From assembly GCA_043554545.1 (NCBI GenBank), contig CP121337.1:434001-498000 (forward strand): a stretch of DNA of 64,000 nt, given 5' to 3'. Each line of letters begins with the position of its first letter. Positions within the stretch are counted from its first letter, which is position 1. This document shows positions 53,259 to 62,327 of the stretch, in pieces. Below the pieces are notes generated by a model, which saw nothing but the letters and a program-made list of their open reading frames with translations, ran no database searches and was not told where the DNA came from. This stretch comes from UBA7330 sp043554545. GTDB taxonomy: Bacteria > Bacteroidota > Bacteroidia > Cytophagales > Cyclobacteriaceae. Both the position numbers and the translations under genes were made by a program.

Positions 53259-54068
53259 CTATTTTTGGTAGACCTTGACGTAATCGACGATAAAAACGTC
53301 TGGAAACTTTGTTTTGCGCATGTCCTTTTTATTGCCGGGGTATTCCATGCTTAGGATCAGGTATTCTTCAATGTTTGAAATGCCCTGGGTTACTTCGTAA
53401 AACTTCAAGCCATCGATATAGAAGATGTATTTGTCCGGCAGCCACTCCAGACCAAAGGTGTGAAAGCCTTCACTTACACCTTCCAGATAGCTTTGCATCC
53501 CGTGTGTGGTCTGCTGGTTGGGGCCATAGGCCCAATGCACATTGTGCGAAACAATATCTTTGCCCAGCTTTCTGAAAAATTCCATTACGTCAATCTCGGC
53601 TCCGTAAACCGATGGATCTTCTCCTTTGGCAATCAACTTCGACTGAAGCCAAAATGCCGCCCAGACACCGGGCGATTGCTGCAGCTGTGCCCGGCATTCA
53701 AAATAACCATACCTGGGCATGTACAGGTCCTGAGTACCCACTGCACTGCCAAGTAATGTGTCGCCTTGCTTCAGGGCATAGAGATTCAGGAAGCCATCGG
53801 CTACTTCCACAGCTTGCTCAGAAACATAAGCAATGGCCCGGGGGCCTACCCCTCGAACCCGCCATTTCGTGCTGTCAAGTGTTGTTCCCTCAAACTCATC
53901 CTCCCACACCAGTTGATAGCCAAGCTTTTCTGCCGTGAACACTTCGGTGGACATGGGCCCTTGCGCTGGTCTTTGTCCCATCCCAATTAAAGGAATAAGA
54001 AACAGACCAAGTATCCAGGCTGTTGCTAAAATCCGTATGCTGCTGCGCTTGTGATAGCTGGTGTTCAT
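53259..54068 (-). CDS. secreted GH16 family glycoside hydrolase
   Basis: The 269-residue protein has an N-terminal signal peptide (cleavage near GMGQR) and a GH16 jelly roll with the active-site strand GAEIDVMEFF (Glu158 nucleophile, Asp160, Glu163 acid/base). The opening WEDEFEGTTLDSTKW, GYFECRAQL and HTFGLEWLPDKYIFYIDG are also typical. GH16 enzymes cut beta-1,3/1,4-glucans, agarose, carrageenan or related polymers; the substrate cannot be read from this sequence. It stands alone, 60 bp from the tandem repeat array. Confidence 0.9.
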   Translation of the reverse strand: MNTSYHKRSSIRILATAWILGLFLIPLIGMGQRPAQGPMSTEVFTAEKLGYQLVWEDEFEGTTLDSTKWRVRGVGPRAIAYVSEQAVEVADGFLNLYALKQGDTLLGSAVGTQDLYMPRYGYFECRAQLQQSPGVWAAFWLQSKLIAKGEDPSVYGAEIDVMEFFRKLGKDIVSHNVHWAYGPNQQTTHGMQSYLEGVSEGFHTFGLEWLPDKYIFYIDGLKFYEVTQGISNIEEYLILSMEYPGNKKDMRKTKFPDVFIVDYVKVYQK

Positions 54069-54172
54069 TATTGTGCTGTTGTTTATTGGTTAGCTATTTT
54101 CTATGCTATGAAAGCATAAAAATAGCCAAGTGTAGCTATAATTTAGGCTTGGTTGCCTGATTTATGGTGCGA

Positions 54173-55450
54173 TTAGGGGGTCTTGTCTTCAAGTCCATCA
54201 AACTTTGCTTTCATGGTTGGGTTTCCATGTGTCAATTTTTTAATCGTTAGGTCTTCTGCTTTGTTATTTGCTAAACGCAGATTATTTTCAGATGACAAGA
54301 GCGCGTCTTTTGTCTTTTGAAGGTGAGAAATTGTTTTGTCGATTTCGTCAATAGCCGTTTTAAATTTACGGCTAGCCAAATCGTAGTTTTTCGCAAACCC
54401 TTCTTTGAAAGTATTTATTTTGTCTTCAAAATTCGTGATGTCAACATTTTGACTTCTTATCAAGCTTAACTCTGCTTTATACTCCATTGAGTTCATGGCT
54501 GCATTTCTAAGAAGTGTAATGATTGGAATGAAGAATTGAGGTCGGACGACATACATTTTTGCATACTTGTGCGAAACATCCACAATTCCTTGATTGTAAA
54601 ATTCATTTTCAGATTCAAGGAGAGTCACCAAAACAGCATATTCACATTTCTTTTCAAGACGATCTTTATCCAGTTCTTTGAAAAAGTCCTCATTTCTTTT
54701 CTTTGTCGCAGTTTCATCACCCTCATTTTTCATTTCAAACATGATCGAAATGATTTCATTTCCTGATTCATCCTGTTCTCTATAGATGTAGTCACCCTTG
54801 CTTCCCGATCTGGAATCATTGTCTTTTTCAAAGTAGGCTTTTTGAAAGGCTGTTGCACGAAGTTTGTTAAACTCAACTTCACAATGTTGCTCAAGCGTTT
54901 CCCCGACCATTTTGGTTGAGAGTCGCATTTTCATGTCTTTTCGAAGCGCGATTTCCTCTTCTTTCATTTTGATGATGTCGTTCTTGGTCTGTAGCTCAGA
55001 CAAATGTTTTTCATTCAGAGATTTCTCTAAAAGCAGTCTTTCATTTTCCTTATTCTTTATGTCATTGGCAAGGGCATCACGTTCCTTTTCAATTGCCCGA
55101 ATTGCTTCTGAGACTGAGAGTTTTTGTTCTGCTACTGCATTCTGGATTTTTGCTTTCATTTCTGCTATCTCAGAATCCTTTATAGCTAACTGCTGAGTAA
55201 GATGAAGTTCGTTCTTGGCTTTGAGATCAATTATTTCCTTGTCCTTTTTTGTTAACTCTTCTGTAATTGAATTCTTTAGCTTTTCTTCAGCAAGTTGAAC
55301 AGCGTTCTCTTTTTCCTTTTCTGCAATGTCTAATCTCGCTGTCAATTCTTCTTTAAACTGATGATCCCGCACCTGCTTTAGGATATCTGCATATCCTGCT
55401 TCATCAACCTTAAAAGCTTTTTTGCAATTCGGGCAAATTATTTCGTTCAT
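54173..55450 (-). CDS. DUF2130 domain protein (coiled coil plus nuclease-like domain)
   Basis: The 425-residue protein starts with a Cys pair (IICPNCKKAF), has a long charged coiled coil (about 25-180), and then the DUF2130 domain. That domain contains KGDYIYREQ followed about 15 residues on by ISIMFEMKNEGD, a D...ExK arrangement like PD-(D/E)XK nucleases. A second helical segment (about 330-400) follows. DUF2130 proteins are widespread, sometimes near defence genes, but their function is unproven. There are no defence genes beside this one. Confidence 0.8.
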   Translation of the reverse strand: MNEIICPNCKKAFKVDEAGYADILKQVRDHQFKEELTARLDIAEKEKENAVQLAEEKLKNSITEELTKKDKEIIDLKAKNELHLTQQLAIKDSEIAEMKAKIQNAVAEQKLSVSEAIRAIEKERDALANDIKNKENERLLLEKSLNEKHLSELQTKNDIIKMKEEEIALRKDMKMRLSTKMVGETLEQHCEVEFNKLRATAFQKAYFEKDNDSRSGSKGDYIYREQDESGNEIISIMFEMKNEGDETATKKRNEDFFKELDKDRLEKKCEYAVLVTLLESENEFYNQGIVDVSHKYAKMYVVRPQFFIPIITLLRNAAMNSMEYKAELSLIRSQNVDITNFEDKINTFKEGFAKNYDLASRKFKTAIDEIDKTISHLQKTKDALLSSENNLRLANNKAEDLTIKKLTHGNPTMKAKFDGLEDKTP

Positions 55451-55640
55451 ATCTTGTAAAATTTGAAAGCATTCAATTGTTTAAACCATAAGAGTAGCGG
55501 GGATTAGATGGCACTAACCCTTCAAGCTCCTCAAAGCCACGCCTTGTTTTAAATTTATTAATTGTGGCGGACTTTCCAATCCCCACAAAAAATCCCTAAC
55601 CGATAGACCTCCATTTATTTATAGCATATGTGATGTACAA

Positions 55641-56018
55641 TTATTCAATTTTTTTCAGGTTAAGGACGTTATCAATTCCCCATTTGCTTAGTTCCCGAAA
55701 AATTGGTCTCAAACTTTCTCCTTTGTTTGTGAGACTGTATATCACTTTAGGCGGTACTTCTGCAAATACTTCCCTATGAATCAGGGCATCTTTTTCTAAT
55801 TCTCTTAGTTGGGTAGTCATCATCTTCTTGCTGCAACTTGGGATCATCTTTTGCAGTTGTCCAAATCTGTTGACATCCACTGAAATGAAATAGAGTATCA
55901 AAGGCTTCCACTTGCCTCCAAACACTTTGAGAGTAGAACTGACAGGACAACCACCATATTTTTTGATCTGTTGAACCATGTCGTTAAAACGTTCGGATTT
56001 TATTTCAATTTTTTTCAT
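55641..56018 (-). CDS. HxlR-type transcriptional regulator (copy 2)
   Basis: A 125-residue HxlR protein from the ATG at 56018: YGGCPVSSTLKVFGGKWKPLILYFI with the conserved Cys, then MMTTQLRELEKDALIHREVF and KVIYSLTNKGESLRPIFRELSKWG. It is divergent from the gene at 56133, as in the first hxlR locus. The two HxlR proteins are clearly different in sequence. It probably controls the divergent secreted protein. Confidence 0.88.
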   Translation of the reverse strand: MKKIEIKSERFNDMVQQIKKYGGCPVSSTLKVFGGKWKPLILYFISVDVNRFGQLQKMIPSCSKKMMTTQLRELEKDALIHREVFAEVPPKVIYSLTNKGESLRPIFRELSKWGIDNVLNLKKIE

Positions 56019-56043
56019 TTCTAAGTATTTGATAGTCAGCAAT

Positions 56044-56061
56044 AGTAACCTTAATGTAACT
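56044..56061. promoter_or_regulatory. candidate HxlR operator between divergent genes
   Basis: AGTAACCTTAATGTAACT is near-palindromic (14 of 18 positions match its reverse complement) and lies 25 bases upstream of hxlR copy 2. A related TACCTTAACTACT sequence follows at about 56071-56083. Confidence 0.45.
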
Positions 56062-56132
56062 AAGTTTTAATACCTTAACTACTTGATTTTCAGAGTACAA
56101 TCATAAATTTTTACACTTATAAAAGCAACAAA

Positions 56133-56891
56133 ATGAAGTCAAAAACTACATTATTCCTTACAATGATTACCGTTACAATTGGAATTAGCGGATTCATTTT
56201 TAATAATCAAAGCGAAAATCATTTAAACAATCAAAACATGAATTCAATCTATGAAATAGCTATCAACCAATCCAAAGAAGGAGGGCATGATAGATTCCTG
56301 AGTACGAGGGAAAAGTTCGTTAAAGTGCTTGGTAAGGAAGACGCTACCCTAAATGAAGGCAAATGGGAGCCGTTTTTTACGGTAGTTCCTGATATGGATT
56401 TAAGCAGAATCTTAATCGGCATGACTCATTGGAATTCGATGCAAGGCTTTGGAGAAGCGGCTTCACGATTAATGCCGCAACAAGTGGCAATTGATTACTT
56501 CTCTAGTTTTAATCCGCTGGCCTATGCGTTGTTAGAGCCAGTTGATGGAAAGTCTTTTGACATGAATTCAATCAAGCAAGAAGGTTCGGTAGTCGAGTTT
56601 GCAATAAGAAGAGGGAAAACAGAGGATGCCTTTGGAGAGAAAAGAGATGCATTTTTTAAAATATTGAATAATTATGATGGGTTCAAGTTCGCACGTGAAT
56701 TCAAAGTTCATAAGTTAAATGAGCAAGGTGTCCCAAGTCTTGAAGAAAATACCCAAGCCGTTATTATAGTTTGGGAGAGTGGAGAAAAATTTCAAACTGC
56801 AGCACGGCCAATATTTGGAACGAGTGAATATCAGGAATTTGCTGCGAATCTTGATGTTGAGACGTACTTTGCAAGTTCTCCTTTTAAGTAA
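56133..56891 (+). CDS. secreted protein with two dimeric alpha/beta-barrel-like repeats
   Basis: A 252-residue protein with a signal peptide (about 1-25, hydrophobic ISGFIF). The mature part has two similar halves: YEIAINQSKEGGHDRFLSTREKFVKVLG and VEFAIRRGKTEDAFGEKRDAFFKIL, each followed by a strand/helix pattern typical of ferredoxin-like or ABM-type dimeric barrels. No catalytic residues are clear. Divergent from the second hxlR and probably its target. Function unknown. Confidence 0.65.
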   Translation: MKSKTTLFLTMITVTIGISGFIFNNQSENHLNNQNMNSIYEIAINQSKEGGHDRFLSTREKFVKVLGKEDATLNEGKWEPFFTVVPDMDLSRILIGMTHWNSMQGFGEAASRLMPQQVAIDYFSSFNPLAYALLEPVDGKSFDMNSIKQEGSVVEFAIRRGKTEDAFGEKRDAFFKILNNYDGFKFAREFKVHKLNEQGVPSLEENTQAVIIVWESGEKFQTAARPIFGTSEYQEFAANLDVETYFASSPFK

Positions 56892-57020
56892 TAAAAGATC
56901 ACCATGCATGGTGGAGATAATCTTCGCCATGCTTATTGTGCATAACGCTCAATTAAAATGAGTATGCGCCCCAGTTGCTAGAACTTCTTAAGTTTCTGTT
57001 TTGAAAATACCTTTCAAATA

Positions 57021-57040
57021 GCTCAGTTTGCATATTCATT
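57021..57040. repeat. 20-bp flanking repeat, copy 2
   Basis: Identical to 41235-41254. Here it lies 27 bases beyond the stop of the cytochrome gene rather than within coding sequence. Confidence 0.8.
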
Positions 57041-57066
57041 TTAGTGTTTGTTGTATTCCGTTTCAT

Positions 57067-58038
57067 CTAATTCTGAGGCATTTCGATACGATTATCATAG
57101 TCCCATTGATTAGAATTTGGCTCTACTGTTTTGAGATAATTCCAAATTGCAACGAACTCTATTGAATCCAATTTCATTCGATTCATTGGAGGGCGCAGAA
57201 TTTTACCATCTGGGCGTTTCCCATTTTCTAGTGCATTCTTAAAATCATCGAAAGTCCAATGTCCTAATCCAGCGAATAAATGAGGTGTGATATTTGCACT
57301 TCTAATTCCCATTTGATTACCAAAAACCATCAATTTTGAGCCTCCCCCCAAATAGCCTTCGGAGTTAGTAGGATTAATATAGTCTATTTTGGCTGTTGAC
57401 CGTGAGTGGCATTCATAACATGAATATCTACCATTTACCAAGTAAGATCCATATGAAATTGTATTATCCTGGGGAGGCGTAATTATATTTTGCTTATCAC
57501 TGATTACGGGTTTGATCTCAAATTTCATTAGGGCTTTTACCAAAAAGCTAGGTTTGCTCTCTGGAATTAAGTTTGGTGTCGCCTTAACAAGGTCATTATC
57601 TGATCTAAGAAAAGCAATTAATGAAAATAAATCTTCATCACTCATGGAGCTCAATTTTGGCATCATGGGTAAAACCATCTTTCCATTGTTCTTTACTCCT
57701 GTTTTTAAGAATGTGAAAAGTTCAGAATCACTATAAGAGGATAAAATTGATTCTGAATGTTTTGTCAGATTGGCAGAAGTTATTGTTCCCCACTTTTGAT
57801 GCTCAATCATGATCTTTCCACTTAAAGTTCTACTGCTTGATAAGTGGCATGATACACAATAATTTAAGGCGATTTTCTCGCCTATAGCAATTTGACTATC
57901 AGTAGATTCAATATTGATAGGTTTGATATCAACATTGTAAGAAGGAGCATCAAACCAGCTAATATAGACAGCCAGAAGCCCAACTATGACTAGCGTTAAT
58001 GTTATTAATGAAACAAAAATTTTCAAAACAAATTTCAT
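57067..58038 (-). CDS. dihaem cytochrome c, membrane-anchored
   Basis: The 323-residue protein has one N-terminal membrane segment (about 5-30) and two cytochrome c domains with haem motifs CVSCH (NYCVSCHLSSSR) and CYECH (YSCYECHSRS). Methionine-containing segments that could supply axial ligands (MPMMPKLSSMSDEDLFSLIAFLR) follow the first. It resembles gluconate/sorbitol dehydrogenase-type or related small cytochromes that pass electrons from periplasmic dehydrogenases. No dehydrogenase is adjacent. It is flanked by the same repeat pair as the 41.2-42.5 kb gene. Confidence 0.85.
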   Translation of the reverse strand: MKFVLKIFVSLITLTLVIVGLLAVYISWFDAPSYNVDIKPINIESTDSQIAIGEKIALNYCVSCHLSSSRTLSGKIMIEHQKWGTITSANLTKHSESILSSYSDSELFTFLKTGVKNNGKMVLPMMPKLSSMSDEDLFSLIAFLRSDNDLVKATPNLIPESKPSFLVKALMKFEIKPVISDKQNIITPPQDNTISYGSYLVNGRYSCYECHSRSTAKIDYINPTNSEGYLGGGSKLMVFGNQMGIRSANITPHLFAGLGHWTFDDFKNALENGKRPDGKILRPPMNRMKLDSIEFVAIWNYLKTVEPNSNQWDYDNRIEMPQN

Positions 58039-58452
58039 GTTATCTTATGCATGGATTACAACGTAGTAGTATCGTGCATATGCACTATATCACACTTATA
58101 TCATTTTTCAGTTAATTCATTCATATTCAATAGGATACCCATTTTTAAACGACTATAAACGTATAAAAACGACTACGTCTTAGACGTTACCTGCTAAAAA
58201 TAACCATTTCGATCGCTTTTACCAAAGAGCTGAGTATTGGGGTGTCTGAGGTACGTTTCCATGAAACATGTACCTGGATAAGCCTGGTTTATTCCTTTAG
58301 ATATTTCACTTGAATACAAGGAATCTGTAGTGCGTCAAATCCGATGGCATATAAGGAACCGGCTACTTCCAATTGCTTATTGAGCGCTTCTATAGGAATA
58401 GGAGCTTTGAAGATGAATGGTTTTTTGATGTTGTATGCTTTAAATTCTTCTT
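58039..58452. other. intergenic region with repeat and gene fragment
   Basis: This 414-bp gap holds the dispersed repeat copy Y (58160-58229), a hairpin at 58249-58275 (AGGTAC-GTTTC paired with GAAAC-AT-GTACCT) and a 61-codon fragment ending at 58289. No intact gene. Confidence 0.6.
58160..58229. repeat. 70-bp dispersed repeat, copy Y
   Basis: Aligns with copy X at 42392-42461 end to end (about 54 of 71 positions). The core TTAGACGTTACCTGCTAAAAATA and the end ACCAAAGAG are best conserved. It lies 120 bp upstream of the cytochrome gene. Confidence 0.7.
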
Positions 58453-58474
58453 TTAGTAATAATTCGCGCGATAG
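58289..58474 (-). pseudogene. 61-codon C-terminal gene fragment, family unknown
   Basis: A minus-strand frame open between stops at 58477-58475 and 58291-58289 reads ELLLKEEFKAYNIKKPFIF, then PIPIEALNKQLEVAGSLYAI and DALQIPCIQVKYLKE. The composition looks protein-coding, but there is no start codon in its first half and it overlaps the end of the HEFGH gene by 22 bases. It looks like the tail of a lost gene. Family not recognised. Confidence 0.45.
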
Positions 58475-59649
58475 CTAATCCCAGCGCCTAAATTGAAGCC
58501 CTGGTTGATTTGCTTTCCTAAAACGTATCCTTTTGTTTTATATCCCAAATTGATGACCATGTCCAGTTTTTTGGCGAGGCTACGCCTGCCTTCCAGCTCT
58601 CCGGACATACCTTTTCCAAAAATATCCTGATCCCATAGATCTAAACGAGCCGATAATTTCAGGTTGGGTTGCGCCAACATATTGGCCCACCTGATTCCCA
58701 GTCCGTTGTTTTTAAATGGATTTCCATATTTGGCATAAATTGAAAATTTAGCGCCTTCCAGGTGAAGATAGTTATTGAAGTACAGTTCGTACCCCAGAGG
58801 CGAAACATTAAATAGGGTGCCATAAGTCCATCCGGTTTCATGGTTCCCAATGAGAAATATCGGCCGTCTTACTTTGTCGGTATTTCCAAAGCTTGCGCCA
58901 AACTCTCTGTAAAACTGCGGGTCAAGCAGGCTAAAGAAAGTACCAAACAGGGCGGACTGGTTGTAAAATTTTACCAGCTCAGGATTCACCGTCCTGTCTG
59001 CCATAAAAACCTGATTATTGGAATAGATTTTGAAAACGGGCAAAACACAGTGTACCGGGTCACCAGCTGTTTCTATCCAAACCGTGGTGTCTTCCGCGTT
59101 TACGGGTACAATAAGTGAAGTATAAATGGTATACATCAACCGGTTGGCCAAAGAAAAGGCCAGGTCTTCATTGTAATGTCCATTCTGAAGCATGAATTCC
59201 TCCTGTATGGTTCTTACATTGAGGTGGTTTACTTCAAATCCACCGGTCACCGATAATGCTTCATCGGCCAGGTTAATGTCTTCAGGTAGATGCATCGTCG
59301 TATAGGGAATGGGCAAGGCTATGTTGTGAATGATAAATGTACCACCCACTTGTTTAGCCCTTAGCGAATGACCGAATTCATGTGACCAAACCATGGTAAG
59401 GTAGGTGGTTGCAAATGAATAAAGGCCATAGGTGATGTTTCCTAATGTTTTATTCATTTTTGGTTTGATACCTTTTCTAAAGGCATCGCTGACGACACGG
59501 TAAGTGGAAAGTGCATTGGTGGAGGAATTCCTTAAATCAAATTGATTGTATACCCCAAACTGATAATTCCTGATCCACAAACTATCCTGTGCGTTGCTTT
59601 TTTCAAAAAGTACAAACAGGATAAAGAAGGTTAATAAAATCGTCTTCAT
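58453..59649 (-). CDS. secreted HEFGH-motif protein with C-terminal beta-barrel-like region
   Basis: The start at 59649 (second of two adjacent ATGs) opens a signal peptide (to about SNAQD). In the 398-residue protein, TMVWSHEFGHSLRAKQVGG carries HEFGH, a zinc-peptidase motif of the kind seen in site-2 or minor metallopeptidases. The second half has alternating strands ending in SYRANYY, typical of an outer-membrane barrel terminus. This combination is unusual, and I recognise no named family. An enzyme embedded in or tethered to the outer membrane is possible. Confidence 0.6.
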   Translation of the reverse strand: MKTILLTFFILFVLFEKSNAQDSLWIRNYQFGVYNQFDLRNSSTNALSTYRVVSDAFRKGIKPKMNKTLGNITYGLYSFATTYLTMVWSHEFGHSLRAKQVGGTFIIHNIALPIPYTTMHLPEDINLADEALSVTGGFEVNHLNVRTIQEEFMLQNGHYNEDLAFSLANRLMYTIYTSLIVPVNAEDTTVWIETAGDPVHCVLPVFKIYSNNQVFMADRTVNPELVKFYNQSALFGTFFSLLDPQFYREFGASFGNTDKVRRPIFLIGNHETGWTYGTLFNVSPLGYELYFNNYLHLEGAKFSIYAKYGNPFKNNGLGIRWANMLAQPNLKLSARLDLWDQDIFGKGMSGELEGRRSLAKKLDMVINLGYKTKGYVLGKQINQGFNLGAGISYRANYY

Positions 59650-59855
59650 CATTCTAGCATTGTTTTCTCACATAGGTCAAGTACGCGATATGACTTGGGT
59701 ATGTGGTTATCACATGGATACAGGGAGGATCACTGATTCTGCAATGCTTTTTATTGATGTTATTATGCAGAAATCAGGCATCCTGGTATAATTCATCTAA
59801 AATATGTGATGCCCCTATTTTGAGGAATGATGATTGTCAGAAAGATTAGTGATTT

Positions 59856-60515
59856 TTAAAGCTTTGATTGCTTTTTGAGAAACCGGGTGACTTGCTTTCC
59901 TAGTTTTTTATACCCTTTGGGGGAATAATGTACATCATCTGAGCCTAATCCATACTTCTGATGTATCTGAAAGGATTGCTCATAGAGATCGTTTACCGTT
60001 ACCCCATGTTTTGTCATGACTTTCTTTGCTGCATCATTGTATCTGATTGCATCATTGGGATATCTGCCGGCTTCGTTTACAGGAACGTAAGTAGTCGTTA
60101 AAAAAATTAATTCTGCACTGGTTTTTGCCTTTAGGATCGTTATGATGGTATCCAGGTTTGCGGCATATTCCTCAATCGTATATGTGAGTTTTCCGTTTTC
60201 TTTGTCTCTGTTTCCCTGGACTTTTGAATCAGGGTGACGGTAGCACAAATCCCACAATCCCCAGTTGAACTGGATGATGTCCCAGTCCCCATCACCCACC
60301 CACTCCTCTACCTTTTTCAATCCTGTTCCGGTATGCTGAGCGTTTCCCGGGTTATGAGATATATGGGCCTTACGCTCCAGGTTTTTCTTTACAAAAGGGG
60401 TATATCCCAGCGAAATAGAATCACCGATGATCAGGATGTTGGGTTTATCCTGCATAAAACCTGACAGCGCGAGCGCAAGAATCATCAGGATGTATATGTT
60501 GCCTGCTTTTCTCAT
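59856..60515 (-). CDS. secreted SGNH/GDSL hydrolase
   Basis: A 219-residue protein with a signal peptide and SGNH blocks: NILIIGDSISLGY (catalytic Ser), FNWGLWDLCYRH (in place of the usual GxND block) and DDVHYSPKGYKKLG (Asp-x-x-His). SGNH enzymes hydrolyse esters, often acetyl or acyl groups on sugars. It follows the sulfatase gene by 44 bases on the same strand, so the pair probably work on one polysaccharide (de-esterification and desulfation). Confidence 0.85.
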   Translation of the reverse strand: MRKAGNIYILMILALALSGFMQDKPNILIIGDSISLGYTPFVKKNLERKAHISHNPGNAQHTGTGLKKVEEWVGDGDWDIIQFNWGLWDLCYRHPDSKVQGNRDKENGKLTYTIEEYAANLDTIITILKAKTSAELIFLTTTYVPVNEAGRYPNDAIRYNDAAKKVMTKHGVTVNDLYEQSFQIHQKYGLGSDDVHYSPKGYKKLGKQVTRFLKKQSKL

Positions 60516-60559
60516 TTCAAGCTTCCTTCGTTAGGTGTTTGTGATCTCATCATTTTTGT

Positions 60560-62095
60560 CTAATCCAACTTTTCAAATCGCTTCATCCATTCCGCTCGCT
60601 CCGAGCTGTAAAAATATTCCTTTGACCGGATAGGAGGGACATGATGCTCCTGCAATTCCAACAAGGAAACTTCCGGTAGTGCAATGGGGTCTGAAGGGAT
60701 ATGGGAAGTCAATGCGCTTTTGATTTCATCCAATGAGTCTGTTGTGGCCAGGTTTTTCCACTCCTCCGGATCGTTGTTCAAATCATAAAGTTCCTCTGAA
60801 TCATCGATGTACCGGATGTAATGCCACTGTCCATAGCGAATCGAATAGCTCCCATAGTCATAAGTAGTGATAATGGGACGCTCTAACACGGTGTCCGGGT
60901 TTGTAAGTATGGGTTTCAAGCTTACCCCATCAAAGTCATTTCGAGGAGGCAAACTGCACAGATCCACCAGGGTTGGATAAATATCCATCAGCGAAGTAAG
61001 GTTTTTTGTTTCTCCGCCTGGATATGATCCTTCTGGCATCTGTTCAATTCCCTTTGGAACTTTCATCATCAGTACGGTTCGGGTAACATTTTCCCAGAGG
61101 GCAAATTTTCGCCAATGCATCTTTTCTCCGAGTTGCCAGCCATGGTCTGACCAGATGACTACAAGGGTATTGTCTGCATATTCACTTGCTGCTAAAGCTG
61201 TCAGCAGCCTGCCGACCATTTCATCAGCAAAGGCGATCGAAGCCAGATAGCCCTGGATCGCTTTTTTCCACTGGTCAGCTGCTACTACATGCTTGTGGTA
61301 GTTCCCTCCCCGGACAATTAGTTCCCTGGCAACCAAACCCAGATCTCTGGTGTCTCCTTCCATGATGGCCGGGAGTTTGATTCCTTCCAAAGGAAACATG
61401 TCCATATATTTTTGAGGCACGTACCAGGGGAGGTGAGGCCGATAGATGCCGGCAGCCAGAAAAAAGGGCTTGTCATGTTGCTGTTTCAGTTGGCTGGTGA
61501 TGTAGTTTACACTTTGAAAGTCCCCCATTTCTTCATCAGATATTGGCAAACCAGCCCAGTCAAACATGCTATACATAAACTTGAATGGCTGCATATTCGC
61601 CGGGCGTTTTTTGGGAAAAACTTCTTTGGACATGGGATCTTTAATGGCGGGATAGTAATCATCCCAGCCCAGGGTATCTACCTGACCATAATGATAAATT
61701 TTTCCTGCCCCGGCAGTATAATAACCGTTCTTCTTAAAGTGTTGATTGAGGGTGAGTGACTTTGCCAGTTGAGGTACTTTACGCCAGTCCTGATAGTTGG
61801 AATACATGCCCGAATTGTAGGTGTGCAATCCTGTGAGTAAAGCTGATCGGGAAGGGTTGCATCCGGGGCTGGCACAATAATTCTTCGTAAAATTGACAGC
61901 TTCTAATCCGAACTTTTCCATGTTCGGTGTGATGGACTGATTACTTCCCGAGAGTGGCTGTGCCCAATCATTCATGTCATCCAAAGAAATGAAGAGCACA
62001 TTGGGATGTTTTAACAGCTCATCTTTGGGCGGCGAGGAACAGGATATGGAGAGCCAAATAATCCAAACGAAAGATGCAGCAGTTATTTTATGCAT
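60560..62095 (-). CDS. S1-family sulfatase lipoprotein with intact formylglycine motif
   Basis: The 511-residue protein has a lipoprotein leader (LSISC) and the full sulfatase set: metal site LFISLDDMNDW, Cys79-N-P-S-Arg83 (GCNPSRSALLTGLHTYNSG), GAGKIYHYG and IWSDHGWQLGEK. The cysteine is expected to be converted to formylglycine. The style resembles iduronate-2-sulfatase-like members acting on polysaccharides. It is the first gene of the pair with the SGNH hydrolase. Confidence 0.92.
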   Translation of the reverse strand: MHKITAASFVWIIWLSISCSSPPKDELLKHPNVLFISLDDMNDWAQPLSGSNQSITPNMEKFGLEAVNFTKNYCASPGCNPSRSALLTGLHTYNSGMYSNYQDWRKVPQLAKSLTLNQHFKKNGYYTAGAGKIYHYGQVDTLGWDDYYPAIKDPMSKEVFPKKRPANMQPFKFMYSMFDWAGLPISDEEMGDFQSVNYITSQLKQQHDKPFFLAAGIYRPHLPWYVPQKYMDMFPLEGIKLPAIMEGDTRDLGLVARELIVRGGNYHKHVVAADQWKKAIQGYLASIAFADEMVGRLLTALAASEYADNTLVVIWSDHGWQLGEKMHWRKFALWENVTRTVLMMKVPKGIEQMPEGSYPGGETKNLTSLMDIYPTLVDLCSLPPRNDFDGVSLKPILTNPDTVLERPIITTYDYGSYSIRYGQWHYIRYIDDSEELYDLNNDPEEWKNLATTDSLDEIKSALTSHIPSDPIALPEVSLLELQEHHVPPIRSKEYFYSSERAEWMKRFEKLD

Positions 62096-62265
62096 TTTAT
62101 TTCTATCAAAACTTCAGAAGAAGCAAGATAAAGAACCTTAGCTAAAATGATCATCAGGCAGTAAAAGTCGATGATCTATGAAGCATGTATAGAGGTGTGC
62201 GTTTGGGGCTAGGTTGGGAGAGACCCAAAGATCAATGACACGCACGAAGCTGATTTTGATAAATT

Positions 62266-62285
62266 ATTTAAACAAATGTTTAAAT
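62266..62285. promoter_or_regulatory. candidate TetR operator
   Basis: ATTTAAAC-AAAT-GTTTAAAT is an inverted repeat with 8-bp arms just upstream of the tetR promoter. Its 12-mer CAAATGTTTAAA (62273-62284) recurs at 62956-62967, before the tolC-type gene. Confidence 0.65.
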
Positions 62286-62301
62286 CATGCGTTTTAAATT
62301 T

Positions 62302-62309
62302 TATATTTG
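62302..62309 (+). promoter_or_regulatory. candidate -7 promoter element for the tetR gene
   Basis: TATATTTG matches the Bacteroidota consensus and lies 18 bases before the tetR start, 16 bases after the candidate operator. Confidence 0.5.
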
Positions 62310-62327
62310 TAGGAATAGTAGACAGAA

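Noticed and set aside
54173..55450. DUF2130 protein as part of a defence island
   Set aside because: None of the neighbours (GH16, HxlR, secreted barrel protein) is a known defence gene.
56899..56912. CACCATGCATGGTG palindrome after the gene ending at 56891
   Set aside because: It is short, has no loop of normal size and no T run, so I do not call it a terminator.
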